The notes under the pieces: model-generated | Database searches by the model: none | What the model was told of the DNA's origin: nothing | The model's input: only the letters and a program-made list of their open reading frames with translations | Part shown: positions 35,163 through 43,456 of the stretch, piece by piece | Layout: every line of letters starts with the position of its first letter | How positions within the stretch are numbered: the stretch's first letter is position 1 | DNA from: Idiomarina fontislapidosi | GTDB taxonomy: Bacteria; Pseudomonadota; Gammaproteobacteria; Enterobacterales; Alteromonadaceae | DNA: 64,000 nucleotides | Direction: 5' to 3' | Assembly: GCF_003226255.1 (NCBI RefSeq) | Contig: NZ_QJST01000001.1 | Span: forward strand, 62,001-126,000 | Position numbers and translations under genes: made by a program

Positions 35163-35864
35163 GTAGCTTGCGCCTTTGGCGCAAGGTGCGATGGTTGATA
35201 TCGCGCAGGATGCGCGACCTACGTGGGGTGGGGTGTTCAATGTCGCGTAGCTTGCGCCTTTGGCGCAAGGTGCGATGGTTGATGTCGCGCAGGATGCGCG
35301 ACTTACGGCGGGTGCGGTACCCGATGCCGCGTAGCTTGCGCCTTGGCGCAAGGTGCGATGGTTGATGTCGCGCAGGATGCGCGACTTACGGCGGGTGCGG
35401 TACCCGATGCCGCGTAGCTTGCGCCTTTGGCGCAAGGTGCGATGGTTGATGTCGCGCAGGATGCGCGACTTACGGCGGGTGCGGTACCCGATGCCGCGTA
35501 GCTTGCGCCTTGGCGCAAGGTGCGATGGTTGATGTCGCGCAGGATGCGCGACCTACGTGGGGTGGGGTGTTCAATGTCGCGTAGCTTGCGCCTTTGGCGC
35601 AAGGTGCGATGGTTGATGTCGCGCAGGATGCGCGACTTACGGCGGGTGCGGTACCCGATGTCGCGTAGCTTGCGCCTTTGGCGCAAGATGCAATGGTTGA
35701 TGTCGCGCAGGATGCGCGACCTACGTGGGGTGGGGTGTTCAATGTCGCGTAGCTTGCGCCTTTGGCGCAAGATGCAATGGTTGATGTCGCGCAGGATGCG
35801 CGACGTACGGCGGGTGGGGGCCAATGCCGGGATGGTTGATGTCGCGCAAAATGCGCGACGTACG
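35163..35864. repeat. 84-bp tandem array of paired REP hairpins (8 units plus a half)
   Basis: Units begin with GTAG at 35163, 35247, 35331, 35414, 35498, 35581, 35665 and 35749, a period of 83-84 bases. A terminal half-unit runs to 35864. Each unit holds hairpin CTTGCGCC/GGCGCAAG, a 14-base linker with GATGGTTGAT, hairpin GTCGCGCA/TGCGCGAC and a CTAC, TTAC or GTAC end. Between units two linker types alternate irregularly: one with GTGGGGTGGGGTGTTC, one with GCGGGTGCGGTACCC. The array fills most of the 855 bases between the ABC ATPase start and the DUF5666 gene; 35865-35976 holds only AT-rich leader and the AGGAG site. Confidence 0.85.
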
Positions 35865-35976
35865 TGGGGTATTGAATTTTTGTTTAGAAATAGTAAAGAG
35901 ACTGTTTAGCAGAAAGCATATTGTCTATTGTAACAAAGTGTTTCAAATTGAAGTTTCATTCTGTTAGGAGATAGTC

Positions 35977-37632
35977 ATGTTTAAACGTTCCTTACTCGTT
36001 ATCGCGCTCAGTAGTGCGCTCGCGGCCTGTGGCGGGTCTGATTCAAGCACCGACTCATCAACCGGCGATAATGGCGGCGGTAATGAAACCGCATCATCTA
36101 CAATTGTCACCGAAGGAGTCATCACGGGTTTTGGTAGTGTTTACGTTAATGGCGAACGTTATCGTTCTGACAACGCCACCATTGCGCTTGATAATGCTCA
36201 ATCTGGCACCGAGAGTGACTTAAAGGTCGGTATGGTGGTGAAAATGAAAGCCACACGCTCCGGTAATGAAACACCTGAAGCCAGTGAGATCGAGTATGAA
36301 GAAGAAATTCAGGGTCGCGTCGACTTTATCGATATTGATAACCAAGCGTTTACGGTATTAGGTCAAACCATTAATTTTGATGATGTTACGGAATTTGTGG
36401 GAGTGACCGACAGTACGCTCGCAGTCGGCGATTTTGTTGAAATCAGTGGTTATTTAAACGAAGACGGTGAATTTTACGCGACCTTGGTGGAGCTTGAGAG
36501 CGACGAGGATGAGCTTAAAGTAAAAGGCAATATAGCTGGGCTCGATACGGACGCGCAAACGTTCATGTTGGGGGAACTCACCATCGACTATTCGCAGGCG
36601 AACTTCGAAGAGATGACGGCTGACGATTTGCAAGATGGTTTAGCCATTAAAGTTGAAGGAAGTCAGTATGACTCAACCTCAGATACGTTGATCGCTGATT
36701 CTATTGAACAAAAAGATAGTCGCTTGGACGACGATGTTGATGAGCTCGAAGTTGCCGGTGTTGTCGGTAATTATGATGCTGCGGCGGCTACTTTTGTCAT
36801 CAAAGGTTACCAAGTTGCCCTCGATGACGATACTGAATTTGATGAGGGTGAAGAGGCCGATCTGAGTAACGGTGTTCGTATTAAAGTTGAAGCACGTAAT
36901 GATGGCGAGTCTTGGGTTGCTGAAGAAATAGAATTTCAAGAGTACCGTGCGGTAGGACGTACCGAAGGTGCTGTCAGTGAAATTGATGCAGATAACGGAT
37001 TGATTACGGTAAACGGCATTGAATTCTTAACAACCTCGCAAACTCGTTATAAAGATGATTCGGATGCTGACTTGCGCCAATTCACGTTCGACGATATTGC
37101 CGTTAACGACGTACTACGTGTGATTGCGCGTGAAGACCAACAAGGTCAAGCTATCGCTCTGAAGATCAAGCGGTTAGATGAAGAAGATCGGGACGGTGAA
37201 GTTAAGGGCGTGCCCAGTGATATTTCTGAGACGGGCTTTACCCTTGCCGGAGTCGAAGTCATCGTTAATGACGAAACGCGTTTTAAAACCGATGATTCGC
37301 GGATTTCGCTCGATGAGTTCATTGCGTTGTTCGATGGCGATACTGAGTTGCGCGTTGAGGTTGAAGGCGAGTGGGACGGTGATCAACTGATTGCGCATAA
37401 AGTCGAGGTCGATCTTGAAGACGACGATGATGCCGACGACGGTGATGACCGCCAGGGCTATACTGAATACGAAGGTGAGGTGACTGACGTCAATGGCGAA
37501 GCTTTTACGGTTAATGGTATCGAAGCACGTTTAACCACTGACAGTGAGCTGAAAATCAATGATGAAGAAGTCACACTACAAGCGTTCGTTGATGCATTGG
37601 CTGAAGGTGTGGTGGTCGAAGTCGAAGGTTAG
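35977..37632 (+). CDS. DUF5666 repeat lipoprotein, truncated by an amber codon
   Basis: This 551-residue acidic envelope protein has lipobox LAAC (Cys18-Gly) and a Ser/Gly-rich linker, followed by about seven repeats of 65-75 residues, each opening with a pattern such as GVITGFGSVYVNG, QGRVDFID or EGEVTDVNG (DUF5666 type, probably beta-barrel-like OB modules). Other repeats close with VEGEWDGDQLIAHKVEV-like ends. The last reads VEVEG, then TAG, then in-frame WQEENYVLVYEAEIDD and TAA at 37681. The natural gene therefore seems to run to 37683, and a Glu codon may have become amber. Function is unknown. AGGAG precedes the ATG. Confidence 0.8.
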   Translation: MFKRSLLVIALSSALAACGGSDSSTDSSTGDNGGGNETASSTIVTEGVITGFGSVYVNGERYRSDNATIALDNAQSGTESDLKVGMVVKMKATRSGNETPEASEIEYEEEIQGRVDFIDIDNQAFTVLGQTINFDDVTEFVGVTDSTLAVGDFVEISGYLNEDGEFYATLVELESDEDELKVKGNIAGLDTDAQTFMLGELTIDYSQANFEEMTADDLQDGLAIKVEGSQYDSTSDTLIADSIEQKDSRLDDDVDELEVAGVVGNYDAAAATFVIKGYQVALDDDTEFDEGEEADLSNGVRIKVEARNDGESWVAEEIEFQEYRAVGRTEGAVSEIDADNGLITVNGIEFLTTSQTRYKDDSDADLRQFTFDDIAVNDVLRVIAREDQQGQAIALKIKRLDEEDRDGEVKGVPSDISETGFTLAGVEVIVNDETRFKTDDSRISLDEFIALFDGDTELRVEVEGEWDGDQLIAHKVEVDLEDDDDADDGDDRQGYTEYEGEVTDVNGEAFTVNGIEARLTTDSELKINDEEVTLQAFVDALAEGVVVEVEG

Positions 37633-37685
37633 TGGCAAGAAGAAAACTACGTGCTTGTTTACGAGGCCGAAATCGACGATTAATC

Positions 37686-38046
37686 GTAACTTGCGCCTTG
37701 GGCGCAAGGTGCGATACCGAGTGTCGCGCACAATGCGCGACGTACGGTGGGTGGGGTATCCGATGTCGGGTGTCGCGCAAGATGCGCGACGTACGGCGGT
37801 GGCGATGTCGGATGTGACGTAGCTTGCGCCTTGGGCGCAAGGTGCGATGGTCGATGTCGCGCAAAATGCGCGACGTACGCCGGTGGCGATGTCGGATGTG
37901 ACGTAGCTTGCGCCTTTGGCGCAAGGGCGATGGTTGATGTCGCGCAAGATGCGCGACGTACGGTGGTGGGGTATCCGATGTCGGGTGTCGCGCAAAATGC
38001 GCGACCTACGGCGGGGCGATGTTTGATGTGGCGCACAATGCGCGAC
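37686..38046. repeat. Second REP-hairpin array after the DUF5666 gene
   Basis: Three CTTGCGCC/GGCGCAAG hairpins (starting 37686, 37819, 37903) and six GTCGCGC/GCGCGAC hairpins (about 37723, 37772, 37855, 37939, 37987, 38028) are interspersed with diverged linkers. Periodicity is less regular than in the 35163 array. It begins two bases after the TAA that would end the full-length DUF5666 frame. It accounts for most of the gap to the acyl-CoA synthetase gene; 38047-38128 shows only leader sequence. Confidence 0.8.
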
Positions 38047-38128
38047 GCTCTTCGACCTAAGTCGAATGTTTAATTTCTATTTGCTTGCATATGCTTATCG
38101 CAACTGAACTTGGTTGCGGAGTGAGTAT

Positions 38129-40030
38129 ATGCAAGCCTATCACCAACTTTATTCTGATGCTCAGCAAGATCCTGAAGGTTTCTGGCTCGAGCAGGCGCAC
38201 CGTCTACATTGGTTCAAAGCCCCCCAGCAGGCGGCTAATTTAAAAACCAATGGCTTAGCCGATTGGTTCCCCGATGGCGAGTGCAATATCAGCTACCAAG
38301 CACTCGATGCGCAGATAGAGGCGGGTCGAGGTGAACAAGTTGCCCTGTACTACGACTCTCCCGTTACGCAGACCAAACAGCAGTGGACATTTAATCAGTT
38401 GCGCGACGAAGTGGCGCGCTGTGCCGGTATGATCCAAGCGGCGGGTGTGAGTAAAGGCGACCGCGTGGTTATTTACATGCCGATGATCCCACAGGCAGCC
38501 ATTGCAATGCTTGCGTGTGCACGGTTGGGCGCGATTCACTCCGTTGTGTTTGGTGGTTTCGCGGCGCACGAACTTGCAATCCGCATCGATGACGCAGAGC
38601 CGGCCTTGCTGATCACCGCGTCATGCGGCATCGAAGGACAACGAGTACTCGATTACAAACCCATTGTCGATAAAGCATTACAAGAAGCTGAACACCCGCC
38701 ACAGCATGTCATTGTGTATCAACGTCCGCAGAGCCAAGCGTCGATGCAACCGCCGCGTGACATCGACTGGACAGATACGATAAAAGACGCAGTTAAGGTC
38801 GACGCTGTGCCGGTGAACGCCACCCACCCACTGTATATTCTATACACTTCGGGAACCACGGGACGTCCGAAAGGTGTAGTGCGCGACCATGGGGGATACG
38901 CGGTCGCGCTGCACTTTTCAATGCATTATGTTTACGGTTTGTCACCCGGTGAGACGATGTTCACAGCATCCGATGTGGGCTGGGTCGTGGGTCACTCGTA
39001 TATCGTCTATGGTCCACTGCTATTTGGCTGTAGCTCGGTGCTTTACGAGGGGAAACCGATCAATACCCCAGATGCAGGGGCGTTTTGGCGCGTAATAGAA
39101 GACTATCAAGCCACTGCCGTATTCTCCGCACCGACAGCCTTTAGGGCGATAAAAAAAGAAGATCCGCATGGCGAGTGCTTAGGGAAGTACGATATTGGCT
39201 CACTAAAACGTATTTACATGGCGGGCGAGCGATTAGACCCGGCGACATTGGAATGGACTGAAAACCTCACAGGGCGCCCCGTTTATGACCATTGGTGGCA
39301 GACAGAGAGCGGCTGGCCGATGTGCGCTAATCCGGTTGGTGTGGGGGCGACCCCCGTTAAACCTGGCTCATCGAGCTTACCAGTACCCGGCTATGAATTT
39401 GCAATGCTTGATCCGCAGGGACGCCCGTTAGGCGCTAATGAAGAAGGTTCTGTGTGTTTACGCCTGCCACTTCCACCCGGCTGTTTGCCAACAGTGTGGG
39501 GTGATGAGCAACGCTTACAAGATAGCTACCTGAAGGCGTTTCCAGGTTACTATTGTAGTGGAGACGGTGGTTATATGGATGACGACGGCTACGTATTCAT
39601 TATGGGCCGCACTGATGACGTGATTAATGTCGCGGGTCACCGACTGTCGACCGGTGAAATGGAAGAAGTATTAGCGCAACATACTGCCGTCGCTGAATGT
39701 GCTGTTGTTGGTCAACCTGATGAGCTTAAGGGTGAGTTACCTGTGGGGTTAGTGATTTTAAAAAATGACGTGCACATCACGACAGAGGAATTACAGGCGC
39801 AACTCATTGCTCAAATTCGTGAGACGATCGGTGCGATCGCGTGTTTAAAAACGCTCTACATCGTACCTAAGTTGCCCAAGACACGCTCTGGAAAAATTCT
39901 TCGCCGCTTGATTCGACAAGTGCTACAGGGCGACACTGTAGCAGTCCCCTCGACGATAGACGACCCTGATAGTGTTGAGATGATTCAAACCGTGGTAAAG
40001 CAGCAAAATGAAGCTAGGAAAGTCAGTTGA
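38129..40030 (+). CDS. prpE: Propionyl/acetyl-CoA synthetase (PrpE family)
   Basis: This 633-residue acyl-CoA synthetase has an N-terminal ACAS domain, P-loop motif YTSGTTGRPKGVV (about residues 242-254), the A5 region YDHWWQTESGWP, A8 region GRTDDVINVAGHRLSTGEMEE and the catalytic C-terminal lysine in PKTRSGKILRR. The GHRLSTGEMEE and WWQTESGWP forms are typical of PrpE rather than Acs. It activates propionate (and other short acids) to CoA thioesters with ATP. The start is ATG 38129 with GGAG 8 bases upstream. No other propionate genes are adjacent. Confidence 0.85.
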   Translation: MQAYHQLYSDAQQDPEGFWLEQAHRLHWFKAPQQAANLKTNGLADWFPDGECNISYQALDAQIEAGRGEQVALYYDSPVTQTKQQWTFNQLRDEVARCAGMIQAAGVSKGDRVVIYMPMIPQAAIAMLACARLGAIHSVVFGGFAAHELAIRIDDAEPALLITASCGIEGQRVLDYKPIVDKALQEAEHPPQHVIVYQRPQSQASMQPPRDIDWTDTIKDAVKVDAVPVNATHPLYILYTSGTTGRPKGVVRDHGGYAVALHFSMHYVYGLSPGETMFTASDVGWVVGHSYIVYGPLLFGCSSVLYEGKPINTPDAGAFWRVIEDYQATAVFSAPTAFRAIKKEDPHGECLGKYDIGSLKRIYMAGERLDPATLEWTENLTGRPVYDHWWQTESGWPMCANPVGVGATPVKPGSSSLPVPGYEFAMLDPQGRPLGANEEGSVCLRLPLPPGCLPTVWGDEQRLQDSYLKAFPGYYCSGDGGYMDDDGYVFIMGRTDDVINVAGHRLSTGEMEEVLAQHTAVAECAVVGQPDELKGELPVGLVILKNDVHITTEELQAQLIAQIRETIGAIACLKTLYIVPKLPKTRSGKILRRLIRQVLQGDTVAVPSTIDDPDSVEMIQTVVKQQNEARKVS

Positions 40031-40077
40031 AATACCGTTAGAATAGAGGCTTTGTAAGTTAATTTAACGGGTATTGA

Positions 40078-41061
40078 ATGACACTCTCTATTGTCGCAGT
40101 TGTTTTAGGTTTAATTGTCCTAGTCTGGAGTGCGGATCGCTTTGTCGAAGGCGCTGCCGCGGTTGCTAAAAACTTAGGTATGGCGCCGCTTGTTATTGGC
40201 ATGGTGATCATTGGTTTCGGTACTTCAGCGCCAGAGATGGTGGTCTCGGCGTTGGCATCATCACAAGGTAACCCAGCACTCGCACTCGGTAATGCGTACG
40301 GTTCCAATATCACGAATATCGCTTTAGTGTTGGGCTTAACGGCCGTGTTGGCACCGATTGCAGTGCAGTCAGGGGTGATCAAACGTGAGTTGCCGGTGCT
40401 GATCGCGATTACTTTATTGACGGCTGCTTTTCTGTGGGATTATCAAATAACCGCCATTGAAGCTTGGGTCCTGTTAGCTATCTTCGCGATCTACATGGGT
40501 TGGTCTGTCTGGCTGGGAAAAAACAGTAGCGATGATAGTTTAGCCGCTGAGTTTACGCAGGAAGTCGACGCTAATCCGATGTCGATGAAGCCTGCGGTTA
40601 TCTGGTTGATTATTGGCTTAGTGTTATTGGTTGTGAGCTCTCGTGCGTTGGTTTGGGGCGCCGTTAATATAGCAACCGCATTGGGCGTCAGTGATCTGGT
40701 CATTGGCTTAACGGTGGTGGCGATCGGTACCTCGTTACCGGAGTTGGCGTCTGCCATCGCTGCGACGCGCAAAAACGAACATGACTTGGCGTTGGGTAAC
40801 GTGATTGGTTCAAACATGTTCAATACCTTAGCGGTCGTGGGTATTGCTGGTGCCATCCATCCGATTGATTTAGAACCGTTAGTACTGTCGCGTGACTGGG
40901 TCGCAATGGCAGGTTTAACATTATTATTGTTGCTATTTTCTTTGCGAGTCAATCGTTTAGGGCGCATCAACCGCGTACATGGCGTGACGTTTTTAGTGCT
41001 TTATGTGGCTTATACGGTTTATCTGATAAGCACGGGATTCACACCCGCGTTAACAAGTTAA
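40078..41061 (+). CDS. Ca2+/Na+ antiporter (YrbG/CaCA family)
   Basis: This 327-residue inner-membrane protein has about ten helices in two inverted halves. Both alpha-repeats are intact: GFGTSAPEMVVS with GNAYGSNITNIALVLG, and IGTSLPELASAIA with LGNVIGSNMFNTLAVVG. These contain the ion-binding Glu and Asn residues of the family. It likely exchanges Ca2+ (or K+) for Na+ or protons, in keeping with the sodium energetics suggested by NQR. A clear terminator follows at 41082. Confidence 0.9.
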   Translation: MTLSIVAVVLGLIVLVWSADRFVEGAAAVAKNLGMAPLVIGMVIIGFGTSAPEMVVSALASSQGNPALALGNAYGSNITNIALVLGLTAVLAPIAVQSGVIKRELPVLIAITLLTAAFLWDYQITAIEAWVLLAIFAIYMGWSVWLGKNSSDDSLAAEFTQEVDANPMSMKPAVIWLIIGLVLLVVSSRALVWGAVNIATALGVSDLVIGLTVVAIGTSLPELASAIAATRKNEHDLALGNVIGSNMFNTLAVVGIAGAIHPIDLEPLVLSRDWVAMAGLTLLLLLFSLRVNRLGRINRVHGVTFLVLYVAYTVYLISTGFTPALTS

Positions 41062-41081
41062 ATAGACTGACTATAAAAGTG

Positions 41082-41105
41082 AGCCGCGCGAGTCGCGGCT
41101 TTTTT
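41082..41105 (+). terminator. Rho-independent terminator after the antiporter gene
   Basis: Stem AGCCGCG/CGCGGCT with a 5-base loop, followed directly by TTTTT. Confidence 0.85.
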
Positions 41106-41118
41106 ATTCATTACTGTT

Positions 41119-41137
41119 GAAAATCGTTCGCATTAGC
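41119..41137 (+). promoter_or_regulatory. Putative Fur box upstream of bfd
   Basis: GAAAATCGTTCGCATTAGC matches the 19-bp Fur consensus at 12 positions by eye. It lies 39-57 bases before the bfd start. bfd is iron-repressed in many gammaproteobacteria, so the location is sensible, but the match is moderate. Confidence 0.42.
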
Positions 41138-41175
41138 ATTACACTCTTCATTAGTTAATTGCGAGGTGATGTTCA

Positions 41176-41400
41176 GTGTACGTTTGTTTATGTAAAGGCG
41201 TTTCGGATAAAACCATAGCCAAATCGGTTGCTTCAGGTGAAGTCTCGAGCATGCGAGAACTCCGTCAACAGTACGGTGTCGCTTCGCAATGCGGTTGCTG
41301 TAAGCAATGTGCTAAGGAAGTCTTGAATGAGGCTTTAGAAAAACGTAACGATCGTGTGCTTCCAGGCACTAAAATTCCTACCACTGTGTGCTACACTTAA
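41176..41400 (+). CDS. bfd: Bacterioferritin-associated ferredoxin Bfd
   Basis: This 74-residue [2Fe-2S] protein has ligands Cys4 and Cys6 (MYVCLCKGVSD) and Cys39 and Cys42 (QCGCCKQC), matching the C-x-C plus C-x2-C pattern. Two additional Cys (41, 45) are present. Bfd reduces the haem of bacterioferritin to release stored iron; the two bfr genes directly downstream fit this. The start is GTG 41176 with GAGG 10 bases before. A Fur-like box and an upstream terminator suggest its own promoter. Confidence 0.92.
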   Translation: MYVCLCKGVSDKTIAKSVASGEVSSMRELRQQYGVASQCGCCKQCAKEVLNEALEKRNDRVLPGTKIPTTVCYT

Positions 41401-41443
41401 CTGAGTCTCTATTTTTAGAACCAGCTTAAGGAGCACATCCCGC

Positions 41444-41920
41444 ATGAAAGGTGACGCAAAAGTCATTCAGCAGCTGAACAAGGTGCTGACGCTCAAATTG
41501 ACCGCCATTAACCAGTACTTTTTACATGCGCGCATGTTTCGAGACTGGGGTTTTGAATCGCTCAATAATGTTGTTTACAAAGCCTCTATCGCAGAGATGA
41601 AGCACGCCGACGTGCTTATCGAGCGGTTATTGTTTTTAGAGGGTATGCCGAATTTACAAGAGCTCGGCAAGCTGTATATTGGTGAAGATCCACGCGAAAT
41701 GCTAGAGATGGACCACAAGGTTCAATTTAACGATATCAATGCGATTCGTGACGCTGTGAAAGTGTGTGAAAGTCACCAAGATTACGTGAGCCGCGATGCA
41801 CTGAATAAAATCTTAGATAAACAAGAAGAGCATCTCGACTGGTTAGAAACACAGATTGACTTGATGTCGCGCCTTGGCACTGAGGTGTACTTGCAGTCGA
41901 CATTAAAGGAGGCCGAGTAG
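41444..41920 (+). CDS. bfr: Bacterioferritin, haem-binding subunit lacking ferroxidase ligands
   Basis: This 158-residue four-helix-bundle iron-storage subunit keeps the haem ligand Met52 and also Glu51 and His54 (EMKHAD) and His130. Three ferroxidase carboxylates of E. coli Bfr are replaced: Glu18 by Lys, Glu94 by Gln and Glu127 by Gln. It should therefore bind haem but not oxidise iron efficiently. AAGGAG lies upstream. The next gene, one base after the stop, encodes a complementary subunit, so a mixed 24-mer shell is likely, as known for other two-subunit bacterioferritins. Confidence 0.9.
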   Translation: MKGDAKVIQQLNKVLTLKLTAINQYFLHARMFRDWGFESLNNVVYKASIAEMKHADVLIERLLFLEGMPNLQELGKLYIGEDPREMLEMDHKVQFNDINAIRDAVKVCESHQDYVSRDALNKILDKQEEHLDWLETQIDLMSRLGTEVYLQSTLKEAE

Positions 41921-41921
41921 A

Positions 41922-42389
41922 ATGAAGGCAGAGCATAAAGTTGTTGAACAGTTAAATCGTTTACTCGCTTTCGAATTAACTTCTATTGACCAATACACGT
42001 CACACTCACGTCAGTACGAAGACATGGGGTTAATGAAACTCTATGAACGTATTAATCACGAGATTGATGATGAGCGCGGTCATGCCGATTTACTGATACG
42101 TCGTATTCTATTTTTAGAAGGCAAGCCTAATATGTCGAATCGCGAGCCTCATAATATTGGCTCTGACGTGCGCGAGATGTTAGAGAATGACCTACAGCTC
42201 GAGTACAACAACGCGAAAACTTTGCGTGAAGTCATCGACTACTGTGAGCAAGTGGATGATTATGTCACGCGTGACATGCTTGTTGGCATTTTGCGTGATA
42301 CCGAAGAAGATCATGCGTACTGGCTGCGCATTCAGTTGAATTTAATGGATCGTTTAGGCGAAGCGCTTTATTTACAAAGCATGAGATAA
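41922..42389 (+). CDS. bfr: Bacterioferritin, ferroxidase subunit lacking haem Met
   Basis: This 155-residue subunit has all ferroxidase ligands: Glu18, Glu51, His54, Glu94 and, after a one-residue insertion, Glu128 and His131. The haem Met52 position is Arg (ERGHAD), so no axial haem ligand is provided by this chain. It complements the preceding gene, which has Met52 but not the diiron site. AAAGGAGG near the end of the upstream gene is the ribosome site, and the genes are separated by one base. The pair plus bfd forms an iron storage and release operon. Confidence 0.9.
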   Translation: MKAEHKVVEQLNRLLAFELTSIDQYTSHSRQYEDMGLMKLYERINHEIDDERGHADLLIRRILFLEGKPNMSNREPHNIGSDVREMLENDLQLEYNNAKTLREVIDYCEQVDDYVTRDMLVGILRDTEEDHAYWLRIQLNLMDRLGEALYLQSMR

Positions 42390-42402
42390 TTGCCTGACTT
42401 AT

Positions 42403-42433
42403 AAAAAACGCGGCTGTGATTGTCGCGTTTTTT
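42403..42433. terminator. Bidirectional terminator between bfr and zntB-like gene
   Basis: AAAAAACGCG and CGCGTTTTTT form a 10-bp stem with an 11-base loop, giving a T-run on both strands between convergent genes. Confidence 0.85.
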
Positions 42434-42451
42434 ATTATCTCAACTTGTTTG

Positions 42452-43399
42452 TTACCAAAACCGCAATCGTCGGAGCAGCAGAAATTCTACCACAGCGATA
42501 CCGAGTAGCACCCAGCAGAAAATTTCAAAAGCACTGGCGTTTTCTACGCCTGGCATGCCGCCAATGTTGATGCCAAACACCCCCGTTAAGAAGCTTAACG
42601 GTAAAAAGACACCTGCGATAACCGATAACCAGTAAGTATTCCGGTTCATTTTTTCGGCGACCGCCTGTTGGATTTGTTCGCGCTGCATCCATACTTGTTC
42701 AAGCATCAGGTCGATTTGTTCTAGCAAACGCTGGGTGGTGTCGCGTTCGTTGAGCAGCCACTGATGCAGCTCTGAGTCGACCCATTTTTCACTCTCGCTG
42801 GTGAATTTATCAAGTGCAGCTAATTGGGGGCGAATAAAGCGATTGAGGCGCAGTAAGCGGCGGTGCAGCGTGGTCAGTGTTTGCTGTTGTGCCGCGGTGT
42901 TATCAAAGCCTTCGGCTTCGAGTCGTTCAACACCAATCTCGATATCGTCGATCACATCTTCAATCTTTTGATTTAACTGCTCGACTAAGTGGACTAAAAA
43001 GTCATGCAAGCTTTCTGGTCCTTGTTGGCGCGAGAGGTCGTCGCGGATTTGTGCGACCGCTTTAAAGTGATGCTTACGAAAGGTATAGACCGTATCTTTG
43101 TAGTATAAGATACGCAAGCTCATCATATCTTCGGGTTGTGCGCCGTCGTTCAAGTTCACTCCCCGTAGCAACAACACAAAACCGTCTTTAAGACGTTGGA
43201 AGCGCGGACGGGTGTCTTCTTCGAGCATGGCATCAATGAGTGGTTCAGGAATGTCGGCGGCTTTTAGCCACTCATGAATACCGTCGATATCACGCTGAAA
43301 ATGATACCAGCAGCCAGGGCGTGCCTGGACCTGGTCATCATTCGTGATAGCCTTTGCTGGATTTTGGCTAAAATCCCATGCATCGATTAAAAACTTCAT
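42452..43399 (-). CDS. zntB: CorA-superfamily transporter (ZntB-like)
   Basis: This 315-residue protein has a large cytoplasmic N-terminal domain (about residues 1-250, with long helices from about 130) and two C-terminal helices (about 253-275 and 287-308). The pore signature is GINIGGMPG in place of the CorA GMN motif; this form is typical of ZntB, which moves Zn2+ and other divalent cations. It ends with a basic tail (LLRRLRFW). It is convergent with bfr2 across a shared terminator. The ion transported is inferred. Confidence 0.83.
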   Translation of the reverse strand: MKFLIDAWDFSQNPAKAITNDDQVQARPGCWYHFQRDIDGIHEWLKAADIPEPLIDAMLEEDTRPRFQRLKDGFVLLLRGVNLNDGAQPEDMMSLRILYYKDTVYTFRKHHFKAVAQIRDDLSRQQGPESLHDFLVHLVEQLNQKIEDVIDDIEIGVERLEAEGFDNTAAQQQTLTTLHRRLLRLNRFIRPQLAALDKFTSESEKWVDSELHQWLLNERDTTQRLLEQIDLMLEQVWMQREQIQQAVAEKMNRNTYWLSVIAGVFLPLSFLTGVFGINIGGMPGVENASAFEIFCWVLLGIAVVEFLLLRRLRFW

Positions 43400-43456
43400 A
43401 GGGCTCTCCGTTGCAAAGCGCCCTCATTATTGAATAAGTGGTTGTTTATTGAGCGC

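Noticed and set aside
35163..35864. CRISPR array
   Set aside because: Period and repeated units superficially suggest one, but the linkers are themselves repeats of two types rather than unique spacers, and no cas genes are present.
35111..35909. Several long frames with repeated Arg/Ser-rich 28-residue units on both strands
   Set aside because: The unit length of 84 bases is a multiple of three, so the tandem REP array keeps frames open by chance. No ribosome sites or protein-like composition.
37559..38073. Overlapping frames across the second array
   Set aside because: They translate REP hairpins and linkers on both strands and are not protein-like.
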